This document shows positions 36,009-45,431 of a DNA stretch of 64,000 bases, in pieces. The stretch lies in the NCBI RefSeq assembly GCF_003121985.1, contig NZ_QEWP01000017.1:1-64000 (forward strand), written 5' to 3'. Position numbers and translations under genes: made by a program. This DNA is from Marinilabilia rubra (GTDB lineage Bacteria; Bacteroidota; Bacteroidia; Bacteroidales; Marinilabiliaceae). Numbering within the stretch: position 1 is the stretch's first letter; each line of letters starts with the position of its first letter. Under the pieces are notes generated by a model. That model worked only from the letters and a program-made list of their open reading frames with translations. It was not told where the DNA came from and did no database searches.

Positions 36009-38864
36009 TTACTCCTTCACCTCCACAACCCCGTTAATAAATGTTTCCACAAATCGCATGATGCGTTTGGTGATTCTTTCGGCGGTGGTGCCGCGCTCTT
36101 TTAGCTTTGGCCGTTGGTGCATGGCGGCAATAATATCATCGCGCAACGGCTTCTTTTCAGTAAAAAGGTAATCACCTATGATCTCCTGAATTTTGTCGGC
36201 GTCCAGATTCTCTTCTTTGGCCATTTGCTCAATGGCTTGTTGGCGCTCCTTGTCCCAGAATGCATAAAAAGCATCGGGAATATCATCGGTTTCTTCAATG
36301 TGGGGCAAGTTTTCCTGAATGAATTTTTCTATCAATTCACGCTTGCTGCGGAGTTGGGTATCTCCGGCCACAGTGTCCAGAATGTTTTTCTTTTGCGTTT
36401 CGTGCTCTTCGGCAGTGGCATTTTTCAGATTACCCAGCAGTTTCAGAATGTAAGCCACATTGATCTCATCGCGGTGGATGAGCTCCAGTTCAAAATCGAT
36501 GTCGTTAAGAATGGAGACCTTCTCTTTCTGGTTTTGGTTACGGGCCTTATCGTACAAATCGAGGTACTTACTTTTGTAATCCTCGAAGGACTGCTCATCC
36601 ATGGAGATGTCGTCGAAAGTGAACTCTGTAAAGGTATTGAGGACATTCTTCAACCGCATGAGCTCGCGGAATGCCTTGATGAATTCCAGTTCTTTGTCTT
36701 CATCGGGCAAATCATTGACGCTGTTGACGGTTGGGGCAATCTGTAACATCTGAATAAAGGCTTCATTGAATTGTTTCACATACTCATCATAAGGTTTCAT
36801 GATGATTTCGTCCTTTGCATCCTTGTCGGAAAACAAGGCGATGGCATCGTCGGTGGCTTGTTTCAGATTACGGAAACAAACGATGTTACCCTGCGATTTC
36901 AGTTCGTTGAGAATGCGGTTGGTACGTGAATAAGCCTGTATGAGTCCGTGGTATTTCAGATTCTTGTCTACATAAAGTGTATTGAGGGTTTTGGAATCAA
37001 AGCCGGTGAGGAACATATTGACCACCAGCAATACATCCACCTGGCGGTTTTTTACTTTCCGGGAGATGTCTTTGTAATAGCGATAGAACGATTCGCTGTC
37101 GCGGGTGGTAAAATTGGTCTGATATTCCTGGTTGTAATCGCCGATAAATTCCTCCAGGGCATCGCGCGAATGTTTGGTATCATAGCCAATGCGGGGTTCG
37201 GCAGCAGTGAGGAACGCTTCATCTTCCACAAAGCCCACGGCATCTTTATCGTCCTCATTGGCATGATAGGAGAAGATGGTAGCTATCCGCAGATTGTGCT
37301 GCCCCTCCTCTTTCTTCTGTTTAAATATTTTATAATAGTCGATGAGCGTTGGCACGCCCGAAACACAAAGAATAGAGGTAAATTCGCGGCTGTGGGTTTT
37401 GCGATTGTGGTTTTCGATGATGTAATCGGCCACGTTTTCCAACCGCTGCGGGGATTCCATTACTTCCGCTTCATCGATGGCCTCCACTTCAATATCCAGA
37501 ATGTGGTCTTTCTTTTTAAAAGTGCGGATGTACTCGATGGAAAACTTCAGCACATTATTGTCGCGGATGGCATCGGTAATCACATATTTGTGGAGACAAT
37601 CGCCAAACAGCATACCGGTGGTGCGCTTCCCATATTCATTTTTCCCGGCATTTTTCTCAAAAATGGGCGTTCCGGTAAACCCAAACATCTGGCCCTGGCG
37701 GAAAAAATGCTTGATGGTTTCGTGGGTTTTACCGAACTGACTGCGGTGGCACTCGTCGAAAATAAAGACAATGCGTTCATCGCGCATGGGTTCCATCTTC
37801 TCCAGAAACCGTTTTTTACTGACAGCGGTATTAAGTTTCTGAATGGTGGTGACAATTAATTTGTTGCTGCCGCCAAACTGCTTTACCAGGGCTTTGGTAT
37901 TGTTGGTTCCGTCGATGCTGTCCTCACAAAAACTGTTGAACTCCTTAATGGTTTGGTAATCCAGGTCTTTGCGGTCCACCACAAACACCACCTTGTGCAC
38001 CTTGGGAAATGCGGTAAGAATCTGTGCCGTTTTGAACGATGTCAGTGTTTTTCCCGAACCTGTGGTGTGCCAGATATACCCGAATTTCCGGGTGGTTTTC
38101 ACCCGCTCAATGATGGCCTCCGTGGCATAATACTGATAAGGCCGAAGCACCATCAGTATCTTTTGTGATTCATTGAGCACCACATATTTGGTGATCATTT
38201 TGGAGATGTGACACGGTTCCAGAAAAAGATCCGTAAAGGCCGACAACTGGGTGATTATTCGATTGCTTTCGTCGCTCCAAAAGAAAGTCTGCTTAAACGA
38301 CCTGGCCTTGATGGGCCCGTTGGCGTAGTATTTGGTATTGACACCATTGCTGATGACAAAAATCTGGATAAACTGAAACAATCCCTGTCCCGCACCATAG
38401 GAATGACGTTCGTAACGGTTGGTTTGGTTAAAGGCCTCTTTTAGTTCCAGTCCCCGGCGCTTCAATTCAATCTGCACCAGTGGCAGGCCGTTAATGAGGA
38501 TGGTCACATCGTACCGGTTTTTGTATTTTCCCTCCATGGTAACCTGTTGCGTTACCTGAAATTCATTCTGACACCAATGAATCTGGTTGATCAGCTCCAC
38601 CGTTTTATTTTCACCCCGGTCGTCCGTGAATGGCACCCGGTCGCGCAATATTTTGGCCCGTTCAAACACATTGCCCTTGTTAATGTAATTAAGGATTTGT
38701 TTGAAATCGTTGTCGCTAAGGGTTGTTTTATTGTGGATCTCCAACTGTTTTTTGAAGTTGAGCAACAGATCGGCCTCATCTTTTACGGAGACCTTTTTGT
38801 ACCCCAGTTCAATTAATTGTTTTACGAGATTGTTTTCGAGTATTTGTTCGGGTTGTGCGTTCAT
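36009..38864 (-). CDS. hsdR: Type I restriction enzyme, R (endonuclease/translocase) subunit
   Basis: ATP-dependent translocation and cleavage of unmodified DNA in a complex with HsdM and HsdS. The N-terminal PD-(D/E)xK nuclease shows YDVTILINGLPLVQIELKRR near residue 120, followed by SF2 helicase motifs: HTTGSGKTLTSFKTA (motif I, near 270), FDECHRSQFGKT (motif II), GFTGTPIFE (III) and YSRTNRILNELK (VI), with a C-terminal helical domain for HsdM binding. I use the ATG at 38864 (MNAQPEQILENN, 951 residues) because it overlaps the stop of the upstream RAYT gene as ATGA. Intact by eye. Confidence 0.95.
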   Translation of the reverse strand: MNAQPEQILENNLVKQLIELGYKKVSVKDEADLLLNFKKQLEIHNKTTLSDNDFKQILNYINKGNVFERAKILRDRVPFTDDRGENKTVELINQIHWCQNEFQVTQQVTMEGKYKNRYDVTILINGLPLVQIELKRRGLELKEAFNQTNRYERHSYGAGQGLFQFIQIFVISNGVNTKYYANGPIKARSFKQTFFWSDESNRIITQLSAFTDLFLEPCHISKMITKYVVLNESQKILMVLRPYQYYATEAIIERVKTTRKFGYIWHTTGSGKTLTSFKTAQILTAFPKVHKVVFVVDRKDLDYQTIKEFNSFCEDSIDGTNNTKALVKQFGGSNKLIVTTIQKLNTAVSKKRFLEKMEPMRDERIVFIFDECHRSQFGKTHETIKHFFRQGQMFGFTGTPIFEKNAGKNEYGKRTTGMLFGDCLHKYVITDAIRDNNVLKFSIEYIRTFKKKDHILDIEVEAIDEAEVMESPQRLENVADYIIENHNRKTHSREFTSILCVSGVPTLIDYYKIFKQKKEEGQHNLRIATIFSYHANEDDKDAVGFVEDEAFLTAAEPRIGYDTKHSRDALEEFIGDYNQEYQTNFTTRDSESFYRYYKDISRKVKNRQVDVLLVVNMFLTGFDSKTLNTLYVDKNLKYHGLIQAYSRTNRILNELKSQGNIVCFRNLKQATDDAIALFSDKDAKDEIIMKPYDEYVKQFNEAFIQMLQIAPTVNSVNDLPDEDKELEFIKAFRELMRLKNVLNTFTEFTFDDISMDEQSFEDYKSKYLDLYDKARNQNQKEKVSILNDIDFELELIHRDEINVAYILKLLGNLKNATAEEHETQKKNILDTVAGDTQLRSKRELIEKFIQENLPHIEETDDIPDAFYAFWDKERQQAIEQMAKEENLDADKIQEIIGDYLFTEKKPLRDDIIAAMHQRPKLKERGTTAERITKRIMRFVETFINGVVEVKE

Positions 38865-39631
38865 GGATTGAAAAATTTGTCGTTTCCCCAATTTTCGGGA
38901 TTGGTCAGGATGTAATTTCGTATTCTGTAAAAAGAGGCGTCATCGCGTATTACATGATCATGAAAACGGGATTGCCAACCAAAATCGGAATTTATTTTAC
39001 GGGCATTGATGGTACAAATACGTTTGAATTGATTCAAAATCACCCCTAAAATTCCGGGTTTCCATTTTTGGGATGCAGGGGCGGTTTGGGACGTGGATGG
39101 TGTGGCAGGGGTGGTTGGGGATGTGGTGGGGGTGGATCCGGGGGTGGGGGTGGTGGTAGAGACGCCCAAATTGGGCGTCTCTACGCCGTCCCGCGTTTCA
39201 CCATCGTCCCGCGTTTCACCACCGTCCCGCGTTTCGCCACCGTCCCGCGTTTCGCCACCGTCCCGCGTTTCACCACCGTTCCGCGTTTCGCCACCGTTCC
39301 GCGTTTCGCCATTGTCCGGTCGTATATTACCATTATCCCGCGTTTCACCGTCATCATTTTTATCAATCACGATAATTCCGTGCACATGATTGGGCATCAC
39401 CACAAATGAATCCAATACAACAAATGGGAAATGGCTGGGTATTTCGAACCAAAATTTTTCGACCAATTGTCCAATATCAGATAGATGCATTTTACCGTTG
39501 GCAACATAACCGAAAAAATGGTCACGTTTTTTGGTACAGATGGTAACAAAATAGGCAGCATTGCTGCCATAATCCCAATTTGGCAAACGGGCAGATAAAA
39601 TGCGGTATCTGTTTTGAAATTTGTCGGTCAT
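38861..39631 (-). CDS. REP-associated tyrosine transposase (RAYT) with an internal repeat insert
   Basis: Y1_Tnp-family HUH nuclease (256 residues). The start RYRILSARLPNWDYGSNAAY, the metal-binding MPNHVHGIIVI near residue 78, and the C-terminal HDHVIRDDASFYRIRNYI with the catalytic Tyr are complete. Between them, about residues 92-175, sits a low-complexity insert: repeated GETRDG units, a palindrome-encoded VETPNLGVST, and a T/P-rich tract. Typical RAYTs lack this. The gene lies between hsdS and hsdR, same strand, and its TGA overlaps the hsdR start. RAYTs handle REP palindromes and are usually domesticated rather than mobile. Confidence 0.88.
   Translation of the reverse strand: MTDKFQNRYRILSARLPNWDYGSNAAYFVTICTKKRDHFFGYVANGKMHLSDIGQLVEKFWFEIPSHFPFVVLDSFVVMPNHVHGIIVIDKNDDGETRDNGNIRPDNGETRNGGETRNGGETRDGGETRDGGETRDGGETRDDGETRDGVETPNLGVSTTTPTPGSTPTTSPTTPATPSTSQTAPASQKWKPGILGVILNQFKRICTINARKINSDFGWQSRFHDHVIRDDASFYRIRNYILTNPENWGNDKFFNP
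39156..39313. repeat. 18-bp tandem repeat and palindrome inside the RAYT gene
   Basis: Seven near-identical 18-bp units (GTCCCGCGTTTCACCACC on the plus strand) run from 39188 to 39313, with a further degenerate copy near 39339. They encode GETRDG/GETRNG in frame on the minus strand. Next to them, 39156-39184 is a 29-bp palindrome (GTAGAGACGCCC and its complement around AAATT) of the REP type. The unit length keeps the reading frame. Confidence 0.85.
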
Positions 39632-39675
39632 ATCATTTGGTTTGGTTTTTTATTCATGAAAACGCCCAATGTTAA

Positions 39676-40776
39676 TTACACAAACATCTTTTGCAACAAT
39701 CCCCGTTTCCATTCTTTCATTTTTTCGATTTCGCCGGTGGTGTGTTCTATCTTTTTGTCAAGGGCGGTGAGGAATTGGGCGATTTTTTGTTGTTCGGAGT
39801 AAGATGGCAGTAACAACTCAAATTTCAATAAATCAACTTTCTGAATATTTGGCAAACCTGAACCCACTCTTAATCTCATAATTGCTGCTTGTTTAATCTT
39901 TAAGAACTGATACAAATAAATGTCATTGATTTCTTTTTTAAGATTCAATATTGTATAACAATGACCTCCACACCAAAACTTTGTTTTCATATAGTTAACA
40001 TACCCACAGGAGTTCCCTCCCTCGCTAATGGTAATGGTATCTTCATTGCAATTCCATTGATCAGTAAATCCTGAAGGAACTACCCCACCATTTTGAGCAG
40101 GATATGCACCTTCATTCTCTAATTCAATTTTATTTAACTGCTGTCCTTTTCTTATTTTACAAACCTCCCCTAATTTCTTCTCCTCCCACTCCGGAAACTC
40201 CTTCCCATTTTCATTTTTAAAACGGATTTCCCGGTTAAAGATCTTTTGCATGGCGCCTTTTTTGTAGAACTCCAGTTGTTCCTTTTTGCAGGTCAGGAGT
40301 TGGATGCGCTTGTCAACGGAGGTGAGGAATTGGGCGATTTTTTGTTGTTCGGGGAGGGTGGGGATGGAAACAGATAATTTCTTTAACATACTACCAGTTA
40401 CCAACGGTTGACCAGACCCAAAAACGTATCTATTTAAATTGGCTACTGTCAATAAGAAAAAGCCAAAAATAACATCAATTTCTTGAGTGTTTTCAATAAT
40501 TAGCGTATTATCTGTCACACCAAAATCCCCCTCAACAAATCTGATTTTTCCTGCGTTTGCACCTACTCGGGCAACCAAGATAAATTGGCCTACATATGTT
40601 GGTTTTTCGGCTTTACCAATAACTCCCATAGACCCGTATAATGGGAACCTTCCTGAAGCAACATTTTTATCTTTTCCAGATTTGATTTTCTCCGATAAAT
40701 CACCAAATTTTTTTTCCTCCCACTCCCCATCAAACTCCGGGAATCTCAGTTGCGGTATGTTGTTATGTTGTTTCAT
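39676..40776 (-). CDS. hsdS: Type I restriction-modification specificity subunit
   Basis: DNA-recognition subunit of 366 residues with the usual two target-recognition domains, each followed by a conserved helix: IPTLPEQQKIAQFLTSVDKR near residue 150 and LPSYSEQQKIAQFLTALDKK near residue 330. The start of each half is marked by the repeated EWEEKKFGDL and EWEEKKLGEV. The length is slightly below the typical 400-450 but both halves look whole. It is separated from hsdM by a RAYT gene and a REP-rich gap of about 430 bp, and from hsdR by another RAYT gene. Confidence 0.93.
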   Translation of the reverse strand: MKQHNNIPQLRFPEFDGEWEEKKFGDLSEKIKSGKDKNVASGRFPLYGSMGVIGKAEKPTYVGQFILVARVGANAGKIRFVEGDFGVTDNTLIIENTQEIDVIFGFFLLTVANLNRYVFGSGQPLVTGSMLKKLSVSIPTLPEQQKIAQFLTSVDKRIQLLTCKKEQLEFYKKGAMQKIFNREIRFKNENGKEFPEWEEKKLGEVCKIRKGQQLNKIELENEGAYPAQNGGVVPSGFTDQWNCNEDTITISEGGNSCGYVNYMKTKFWCGGHCYTILNLKKEINDIYLYQFLKIKQAAIMRLRVGSGLPNIQKVDLLKFELLLPSYSEQQKIAQFLTALDKKIEHTTGEIEKMKEWKRGLLQKMFV

Positions 40777-40850
40777 TTGTTTTCTGTTGGTTGTCTGAAC
40801 CTTGATTGTACTGGATTAATTTATTACATTTTCACCAAACGCACCTCGTA

Positions 40851-41138
40851 AATACGCACGGCCGTGCGTATTCCCTTTTTTCCCCATAAACGTGTTAATA
40901 TTTTCAGATTACATCCATTCTACAATCGGGTTTGACGTGTTTCGTTGTCTGGTTTTTTGGGTTTGTTTAATCGGGTTAAACGTATATCGTTATCAGGTTT
41001 TTTGGGTTTGTTTTATCAGGTTAAACGTATTAATAATAACAGGTTAGACGCATATTTAAAAACAGGTTAGACGCACGGCCGTGCGTCTCTACGTGCCACG
41101 TTCCACAGGCCACGTGCCGCATGCCACGTTCCATATTC
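40851..41138. repeat. REP palindromes and direct repeats between hsdS and the second RAYT
   Basis: Perfect palindromes lie at 40851-40872 (AATACGCACGG and complement) and 41069-41088 (AGACGCACGG and complement). Between them, about 40925-41065, are imperfect direct repeats containing GGTTTTTTGGGTTTGTTT and AGGTTAAACGTAT. A further run of CCACGTTCCA/CCACGTGCC-like units follows to 41138. This is the arrangement expected of REP/BIME substrates beside a RAYT gene. Confidence 0.75.
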
Positions 41139-41206
41139 CAAATGCAGGAACCAAAATCCCGATTCAATTTATATTATCATTCCAAAACGCATCCATTTTA
41201 CCGGGG

Positions 41207-41803
41207 TTAATCATCCTGCGGGTTATTAAATTCATCCTTATCCCAATTTTTAGGATTTTGGATAATGTAATTTTTAATTTTCAAATATTCCTCTCTGTTT
41301 CTGATCACATGGTCATGATAATTGTGTTGAAAAAAATGATTGTTTTTGTTGTATTTGGGAATCCTCAGGTGTTTTTCATCAATAAAATCATCAATTTTTG
41401 AATTTACACCGGCCTTAAATCCACCAATAAATGAGGATATGGATTTTGGTAATCTTTGTAAATACGCACGGCCGTCTATATCCTGTAAATACGCACGGCC
41501 GTGCGTATCTACGGGCCAATTGCCTCGTTTGCTAATTTTTACAATGGCATGGATATGGTTGGGCATAATCTGATATTCATCCAGGATTAATTCTTCGCGT
41601 ATGTCGAATGATTTCAACCATTCTGTGTTTACAATTTCTCCAAAATCGGACAGATACATTTTAGCATCAGCAATATGCCCCAGGTTGCAATCGCGATCTT
41701 GTGTTACCAATGTCAGGTAATACATACCATTCCCGGCATAATTCCAACCGGGAAAACGATGGGACTCACTGCGATATTTATTGCAAAAACTGCCAGACAT
41801 CAA
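41207..41803 (-). CDS. Second REP-associated tyrosine transposase (RAYT) with REP-derived insert
   Basis: Y1_Tnp-family protein of 198 residues: RFPGWNYAGNGMYYLTLVTQ, the HUH motif MPNHIHAIVKI near residue 80, and HDHVIRNREEYLKIKNYI with the catalytic Tyr. After the HUH strand there is an insert carrying GRAYLQ twice, encoded by the REP palindromes at 41461-41508 (TACGCACGGCCGTGCGTA). The first RAYT has its repeat insert at the same place. The gene starts 9 bases after the hsdM stop on the same strand, inside the restriction operon. Confidence 0.88.
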   Translation of the reverse strand: MMSGSFCNKYRSESHRFPGWNYAGNGMYYLTLVTQDRDCNLGHIADAKMYLSDFGEIVNTEWLKSFDIREELILDEYQIMPNHIHAIVKISKRGNWPVDTHGRAYLQDIDGRAYLQRLPKSISSFIGGFKAGVNSKIDDFIDEKHLRIPKYNKNNHFFQHNYHDHVIRNREEYLKIKNYIIQNPKNWDKDEFNNPQDD

Positions 41804-41812
41804 TTTACTAGG

Positions 41813-43366
41813 TTAAAATGGTGTTGAAATATTCAACTCATTACAAAACGAAGCAATTTCTTCATTCACCTCCTTCATTTCCCGGTCAATTTCCTTTATT
41901 TCTCCGGCTACCTGATTCAGATCCACGGGTTCTTCCTCCTCGAACGTGTCCACATACCGGGGGATATTGAGATTGTAATCGTTTTCAGCAATTTCATCCA
42001 ATGAGGCCACATAGCTGTATTTGTCGATGGTTTGGCGATTGCGGTAGGTATCCACAATCATTTCCACATCTTCATCGCGCAAGGTGTTTTGGTTGCCGCT
42101 TTTGATGTAATGGCCCTCTCCGCTGGCATCGATAAACACGATGTTATCGTCCACTTTGCGGCATTTCTTCAACACCAATATGCAGGTGGGAATGGATGTT
42201 CCGTAAAAGATATTGGCCGGCAAACCAATGACGGCATCCAGATAATTGAGTTCTTTTATGAGGTATTGACGAATAACACCCTCAGCTGCACCGCGAAACA
42301 GAACCCCATGCGGCAACACACAGGCCATTATGCCATTGTCGGCCAAATGATAAATCATGTGCTGCACAAAAGCATAATCGGCTTTGGTTTTAGGGGCCAG
42401 TTTGCCGTATTGACTGAAACGTTCATCGGTCTCAAAAAGGGGATTGGCAGCACCCTTCCAGTGTGCAGAAAACGGCGGATTGGCTACCACGGCTTCAAAA
42501 CGCTGCTCAAGGTGCTGAGGACTTTCCAGGGAATCGTCCTGTTGAATGTCGAATTGACGAAAATGTACATCATGCAGAATCATATTCATCCGGGCCAGAT
42601 TGTAGGTGGTGCGGTTCAGCTCCTGACCGAAAAACTCACCCACAGTGGCTTCCTTGGCCACCCGCAAAAGCAAAGAACCGGAACCACAAGTTGGGTCATA
42701 AACCGATTTTATTTTGTCTTTATCGGTGGTCACCACTTTGGCCAAAATTTTAGAAACCTGTTGAGGGGTATAGAATTCTCCAGCCGATTTTCCGGCACCG
42801 GCAGCAAATTTAGAAATCAGATACTCGTAAGCATCACCCAGTACATCCGATTCAATCTCTTCCAATTTGAAATCTATTTTATTGAGATAATCCAGGATCC
42901 TGACGATAATTTCATTACGAGCTTTTACCGTACGGCCTATTTTGGTAGAATTCAAATCCAGGTCTTCAAACAAGGCATTGAAATCGTCCTCCGATTCCGT
43001 TCCCATGGTACTTTGCTCTACATGGTTAAGAATACGCTGGAGATCTTCCAGTATGTAGTCGTTCTCAAGTCCACGCCGGGTCACCTCCGAAAAAAGATCC
43101 CGAGGTTCGAGAAAATAGCCCAACTTTATCAGCGACTCTTCACGTATGGCATTCAGCAACTCTTCATCGGTCAATTCCCGATATTCGGTAATGTCCTCTC
43201 CTACCAGCAAGTGATTGGCATAGAGATGCTGTTTTTCAGACAAATATTTGTAAAAAATAAAACCGAGAATGTAATCCCGGTAATCGTCGGCACTAATCTT
43301 TCCCCTTAACAGGTTTGCGATACCCCAAAGCTGTGCTTCTAATTGTTTTTTCTGGTCTTCTGACAT
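41813..43366 (-). CDS. hsdM: Type I restriction-modification DNA methyltransferase subunit
   Basis: N6-adenine methyltransferase of 517 residues. The N-terminal helical HsdM domain (FIFYKYLSEKQ near residue 53) precedes the Rossmann core with SAM-binding DPTCGSGSLLL near residue 215 and the catalytic NPPF in VVANPPFSAHW near residue 295. The C-terminus ends in a coiled region that should contact HsdS. It is the first gene of the hsd operon (hsdM, RAYT, hsdS, RAYT, hsdR). Complete. Confidence 0.95.
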   Translation of the reverse strand: MSEDQKKQLEAQLWGIANLLRGKISADDYRDYILGFIFYKYLSEKQHLYANHLLVGEDITEYRELTDEELLNAIREESLIKLGYFLEPRDLFSEVTRRGLENDYILEDLQRILNHVEQSTMGTESEDDFNALFEDLDLNSTKIGRTVKARNEIIVRILDYLNKIDFKLEEIESDVLGDAYEYLISKFAAGAGKSAGEFYTPQQVSKILAKVVTTDKDKIKSVYDPTCGSGSLLLRVAKEATVGEFFGQELNRTTYNLARMNMILHDVHFRQFDIQQDDSLESPQHLEQRFEAVVANPPFSAHWKGAANPLFETDERFSQYGKLAPKTKADYAFVQHMIYHLADNGIMACVLPHGVLFRGAAEGVIRQYLIKELNYLDAVIGLPANIFYGTSIPTCILVLKKCRKVDDNIVFIDASGEGHYIKSGNQNTLRDEDVEMIVDTYRNRQTIDKYSYVASLDEIAENDYNLNIPRYVDTFEEEEPVDLNQVAGEIKEIDREMKEVNEEIASFCNELNISTPF

Positions 43367-43425
43367 ATTGTATAAGACTATTAAATCTTTTAAACTTAAG
43401 TACTAAGAATTTTTATAGTTAAAAC

Positions 43426-44340
43426 TCACCCCTCAAAATAATCCGAATCAATTTCCTTCACCTGGTAAGTCTCTTTAACCGAAACCCCCATTTTAAATTC
43501 AATCATCAATTCGGCCAGGCGAATGCCATTGATTAATACGATATTTCTATCAATATCGTGTGCAAATTCATAAGCAGATTTTGGGAAATCAGAAGTTGTA
43601 ATAAAAACCCCTTTTCGGGCTTTTTGTGCCAGGAGAGCTCCTGCAAAGTCGCGTACCTCTTTTATAGGCACTGTGTTCTCCCATCGTTTGGCTTGAAGGT
43701 AAATCTTGTCCAGTCCAAGGCGATCTTCATTGATAATCCCATCTATTCCTCCATCTCCGGTTCGACCAACTAAGTTACCGGCTTCCTGGCGTGACCCGCC
43801 ATATCCCATGGAGAGCAAAAGATCAATCACCAATTGCTCAAACTTAGCAGGAGATATTTCTTTAACCTTATCCAGCAAGTCAGAAGCCAGGGTTTTATTC
43901 AGACTTTTCCAGGCATTTTCTAATTCCTCTTCAGGTGTTTTGTCACTTTTTTCTTCTGGAGTTCCTTGATCTGCATCTTCCTTAATTGATTTCTGATCTC
44001 TATTGATAAATTGATTAAAGGAAGAGAACTTTTTTAAGAACGCATTATCTATCCTTGAAGGTTTTTTCTTTAAAACATCACGGCCTTGCTCAGTTATCTG
44101 AACGTGTCCCCGATTTTCAGAATGCAATAAACCAGCTTTTTTAAGATAAGTGTTCGCCCAATTCACCCTGTTATCAAAAAGTGGCTGAGATCCACTTGGC
44201 AATAACTCTCGCCGGTCCTCGGGTGAAAGATTAAACTCATTAGAAAGTAATTCTATAATTTCTCTGATTCTGTATTCTTTTCCATCAGCAACCATTTTCA
44301 ACAACGGCAACATGATAGATTGATAGTCGGGTACGGCCAT
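43426..44340 (-). CDS. mrr: Mrr-like type IV restriction endonuclease
   Basis: A 304-residue nuclease expected to cut modified DNA. The N-terminal winged-helix Mrr_N domain (residues 1-95, with REIIELLSNEFNLSPEDRRELLPSG) is joined by an acidic linker to the Mrr catalytic domain: FEQLVIDLLLSMGYGG, the GDGGIDGII acid motif near residue 193, and IYLQAKRW with the Q-x-K near residue 214. It lies 59 bases upstream of hsdM on the same strand and may be cotranscribed. Complete and convincing; the modified target is unknown. Confidence 0.92.
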   Translation of the reverse strand: MAVPDYQSIMLPLLKMVADGKEYRIREIIELLSNEFNLSPEDRRELLPSGSQPLFDNRVNWANTYLKKAGLLHSENRGHVQITEQGRDVLKKKPSRIDNAFLKKFSSFNQFINRDQKSIKEDADQGTPEEKSDKTPEEELENAWKSLNKTLASDLLDKVKEISPAKFEQLVIDLLLSMGYGGSRQEAGNLVGRTGDGGIDGIINEDRLGLDKIYLQAKRWENTVPIKEVRDFAGALLAQKARKGVFITTSDFPKSAYEFAHDIDRNIVLINGIRLAELMIEFKMGVSVKETYQVKEIDSDYFEG

Positions 44341-44444
44341 ATTTCTTTAATTTGCCCTAAAATTAACAATTCGTTCGAATTTTATGGTAAATTAATCTAT
44401 GAGATTTCCCCAATGAGACTTTTTGTACCTAATGCTCAAGAAAA

Positions 44445-44483
44445 TAAAAAAACCGCCCCACTACGTTTAGAAGGACGGTTTTC
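44445..44483. terminator. Bidirectional terminator upstream of the mrr gene
   Basis: AAAACCGCCC pairs with GGACGGTTTT (one wobble) around an 11-base loop, with A and T runs on either side. It lies upstream of mrr, and on the plus strand side has no gene to serve, so it may insulate the restriction genes from the replication module. Confidence 0.65.
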
Positions 44484-44573
44484 AAAATTGGTTGCTGTTG
44501 ATCTTAAAATTAAAACTAACAGCTTATTCAATTGATCTATTCACCTAAGTATTTAAAGGTCAAAAGGTGAAAT

Positions 44574-45431
44574 TCACTCCAACTTCCCACATATGAACTC
44601 GTTAAAGTCTTTGTATTTTGGATAAAGATTTTTAGAATGGTTAATAACGTTGGTGTGTATTTTCTCTATTTGCTCAACGACTCTTTGTCCAGCCTCATCA
44701 TTATCCAGGTAAAGATGCACCTTCTTAAATTCAGGCAAAAGGGATATTAAAACCTTTGTCTGACCAGTACCATTCAGGATAATTGAAGTATGCCTGGGAA
44801 AAGCAGTCTTAAAAAAAGTCAGAGCAGACAGGTAATCCATGAATCCTTCAAAAACATTCACTATTCCTGGATTGCCGGGGATGGTCGTAATGCTTTTTGG
44901 ACTGGAAGACCCTTTCCAAAAGGAATTTCTTATTTCATACCCTCCCCGGTCATTTTTGAATCCAATGGCATAATACCGTTTATCTTCGATTGCATAATAA
45001 AGCTCTTTTAGAGACATACAATTTCTTACGGCATTGCCATCAATTTTCCTTTGGTTTAGATAATCGATAAGTGCCGGTCTATTAATGGACGCATTGGCCT
45101 TGATAATTTTTAATGCAGAATTCCCTAGTGTTTTCTCTGTTTTAAAAATAATATTTCGTGGTTTAGGGAACCCTTTTCCGGAAATAATCTGGAATGCTTC
45201 TTTTGCACTAACGTTATTTAACCTGCAGATTAAAGTAATGGCATTCCCTCCTTCTCCCAGTCCAAAGTCATACCAAAGGTTCTTTTCTGTATCAACCACA
45301 AAAGATGGTTTGGTTTCGTTTCGTAATGGAGAATTGAACCAGAATTTATGGTTGCGGTTTTTCACTGGCTGAATGCCATAGCTATTCAAAATAGCGAGTA
45401 TATCTACATGAGATATGTTAATATCATTCAC
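44574..45431 (-). CDS. TOPRIM/primase-like protein without zinc ligands
   Basis: A 285-residue protein resembling the DnaG-type primases of Bacteroidota mobile elements. The N-terminal part (FNSPLRNETKPSFVVDTEKN, then NLWYDFGLGEGG) aligns with the CHC2 zinc-finger domain, but the Cys/His ligands of that finger are absent. The TOPRIM domain follows with NVFEGFMDYLSAL near residue 190 (catalytic Glu) and VHLYLDNDEAGQ near residue 238 (the D-x-D pair). It lies downstream of a primase-helicase gene and probably helps start island replication. Confidence 0.82.
   Translation of the reverse strand: MNDINISHVDILAILNSYGIQPVKNRNHKFWFNSPLRNETKPSFVVDTEKNLWYDFGLGEGGNAITLICRLNNVSAKEAFQIISGKGFPKPRNIIFKTEKTLGNSALKIIKANASINRPALIDYLNQRKIDGNAVRNCMSLKELYYAIEDKRYYAIGFKNDRGGYEIRNSFWKGSSSPKSITTIPGNPGIVNVFEGFMDYLSALTFFKTAFPRHTSIILNGTGQTKVLISLLPEFKKVHLYLDNDEAGQRVVEQIEKIHTNVINHSKNLYPKYKDFNEFICGKLE

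Noticed and set aside
36948-37859. A 303-residue frame antisense to hsdR
   Set aside because: It lies wholly inside the conserved helicase region of hsdR and has no recognisable domain.
39068-39409. Plus-strand frames with TVPRF or SPPSRV repeats
   Set aside because: These are other-frame readings of the 18-bp tandem array within the RAYT gene.
41507-41515. REP palindromes as Rho-independent terminators of the hsd operon
   Set aside because: They lack a T run, recur several times including within coding sequence, and the downstream genes are expected to be expressed.
42032-43309. A 425-residue frame antisense to hsdM
   Set aside because: hsdM on the other strand has all expected motifs; the antisense frame has an odd His/Ile/Phe-rich composition and no domain.
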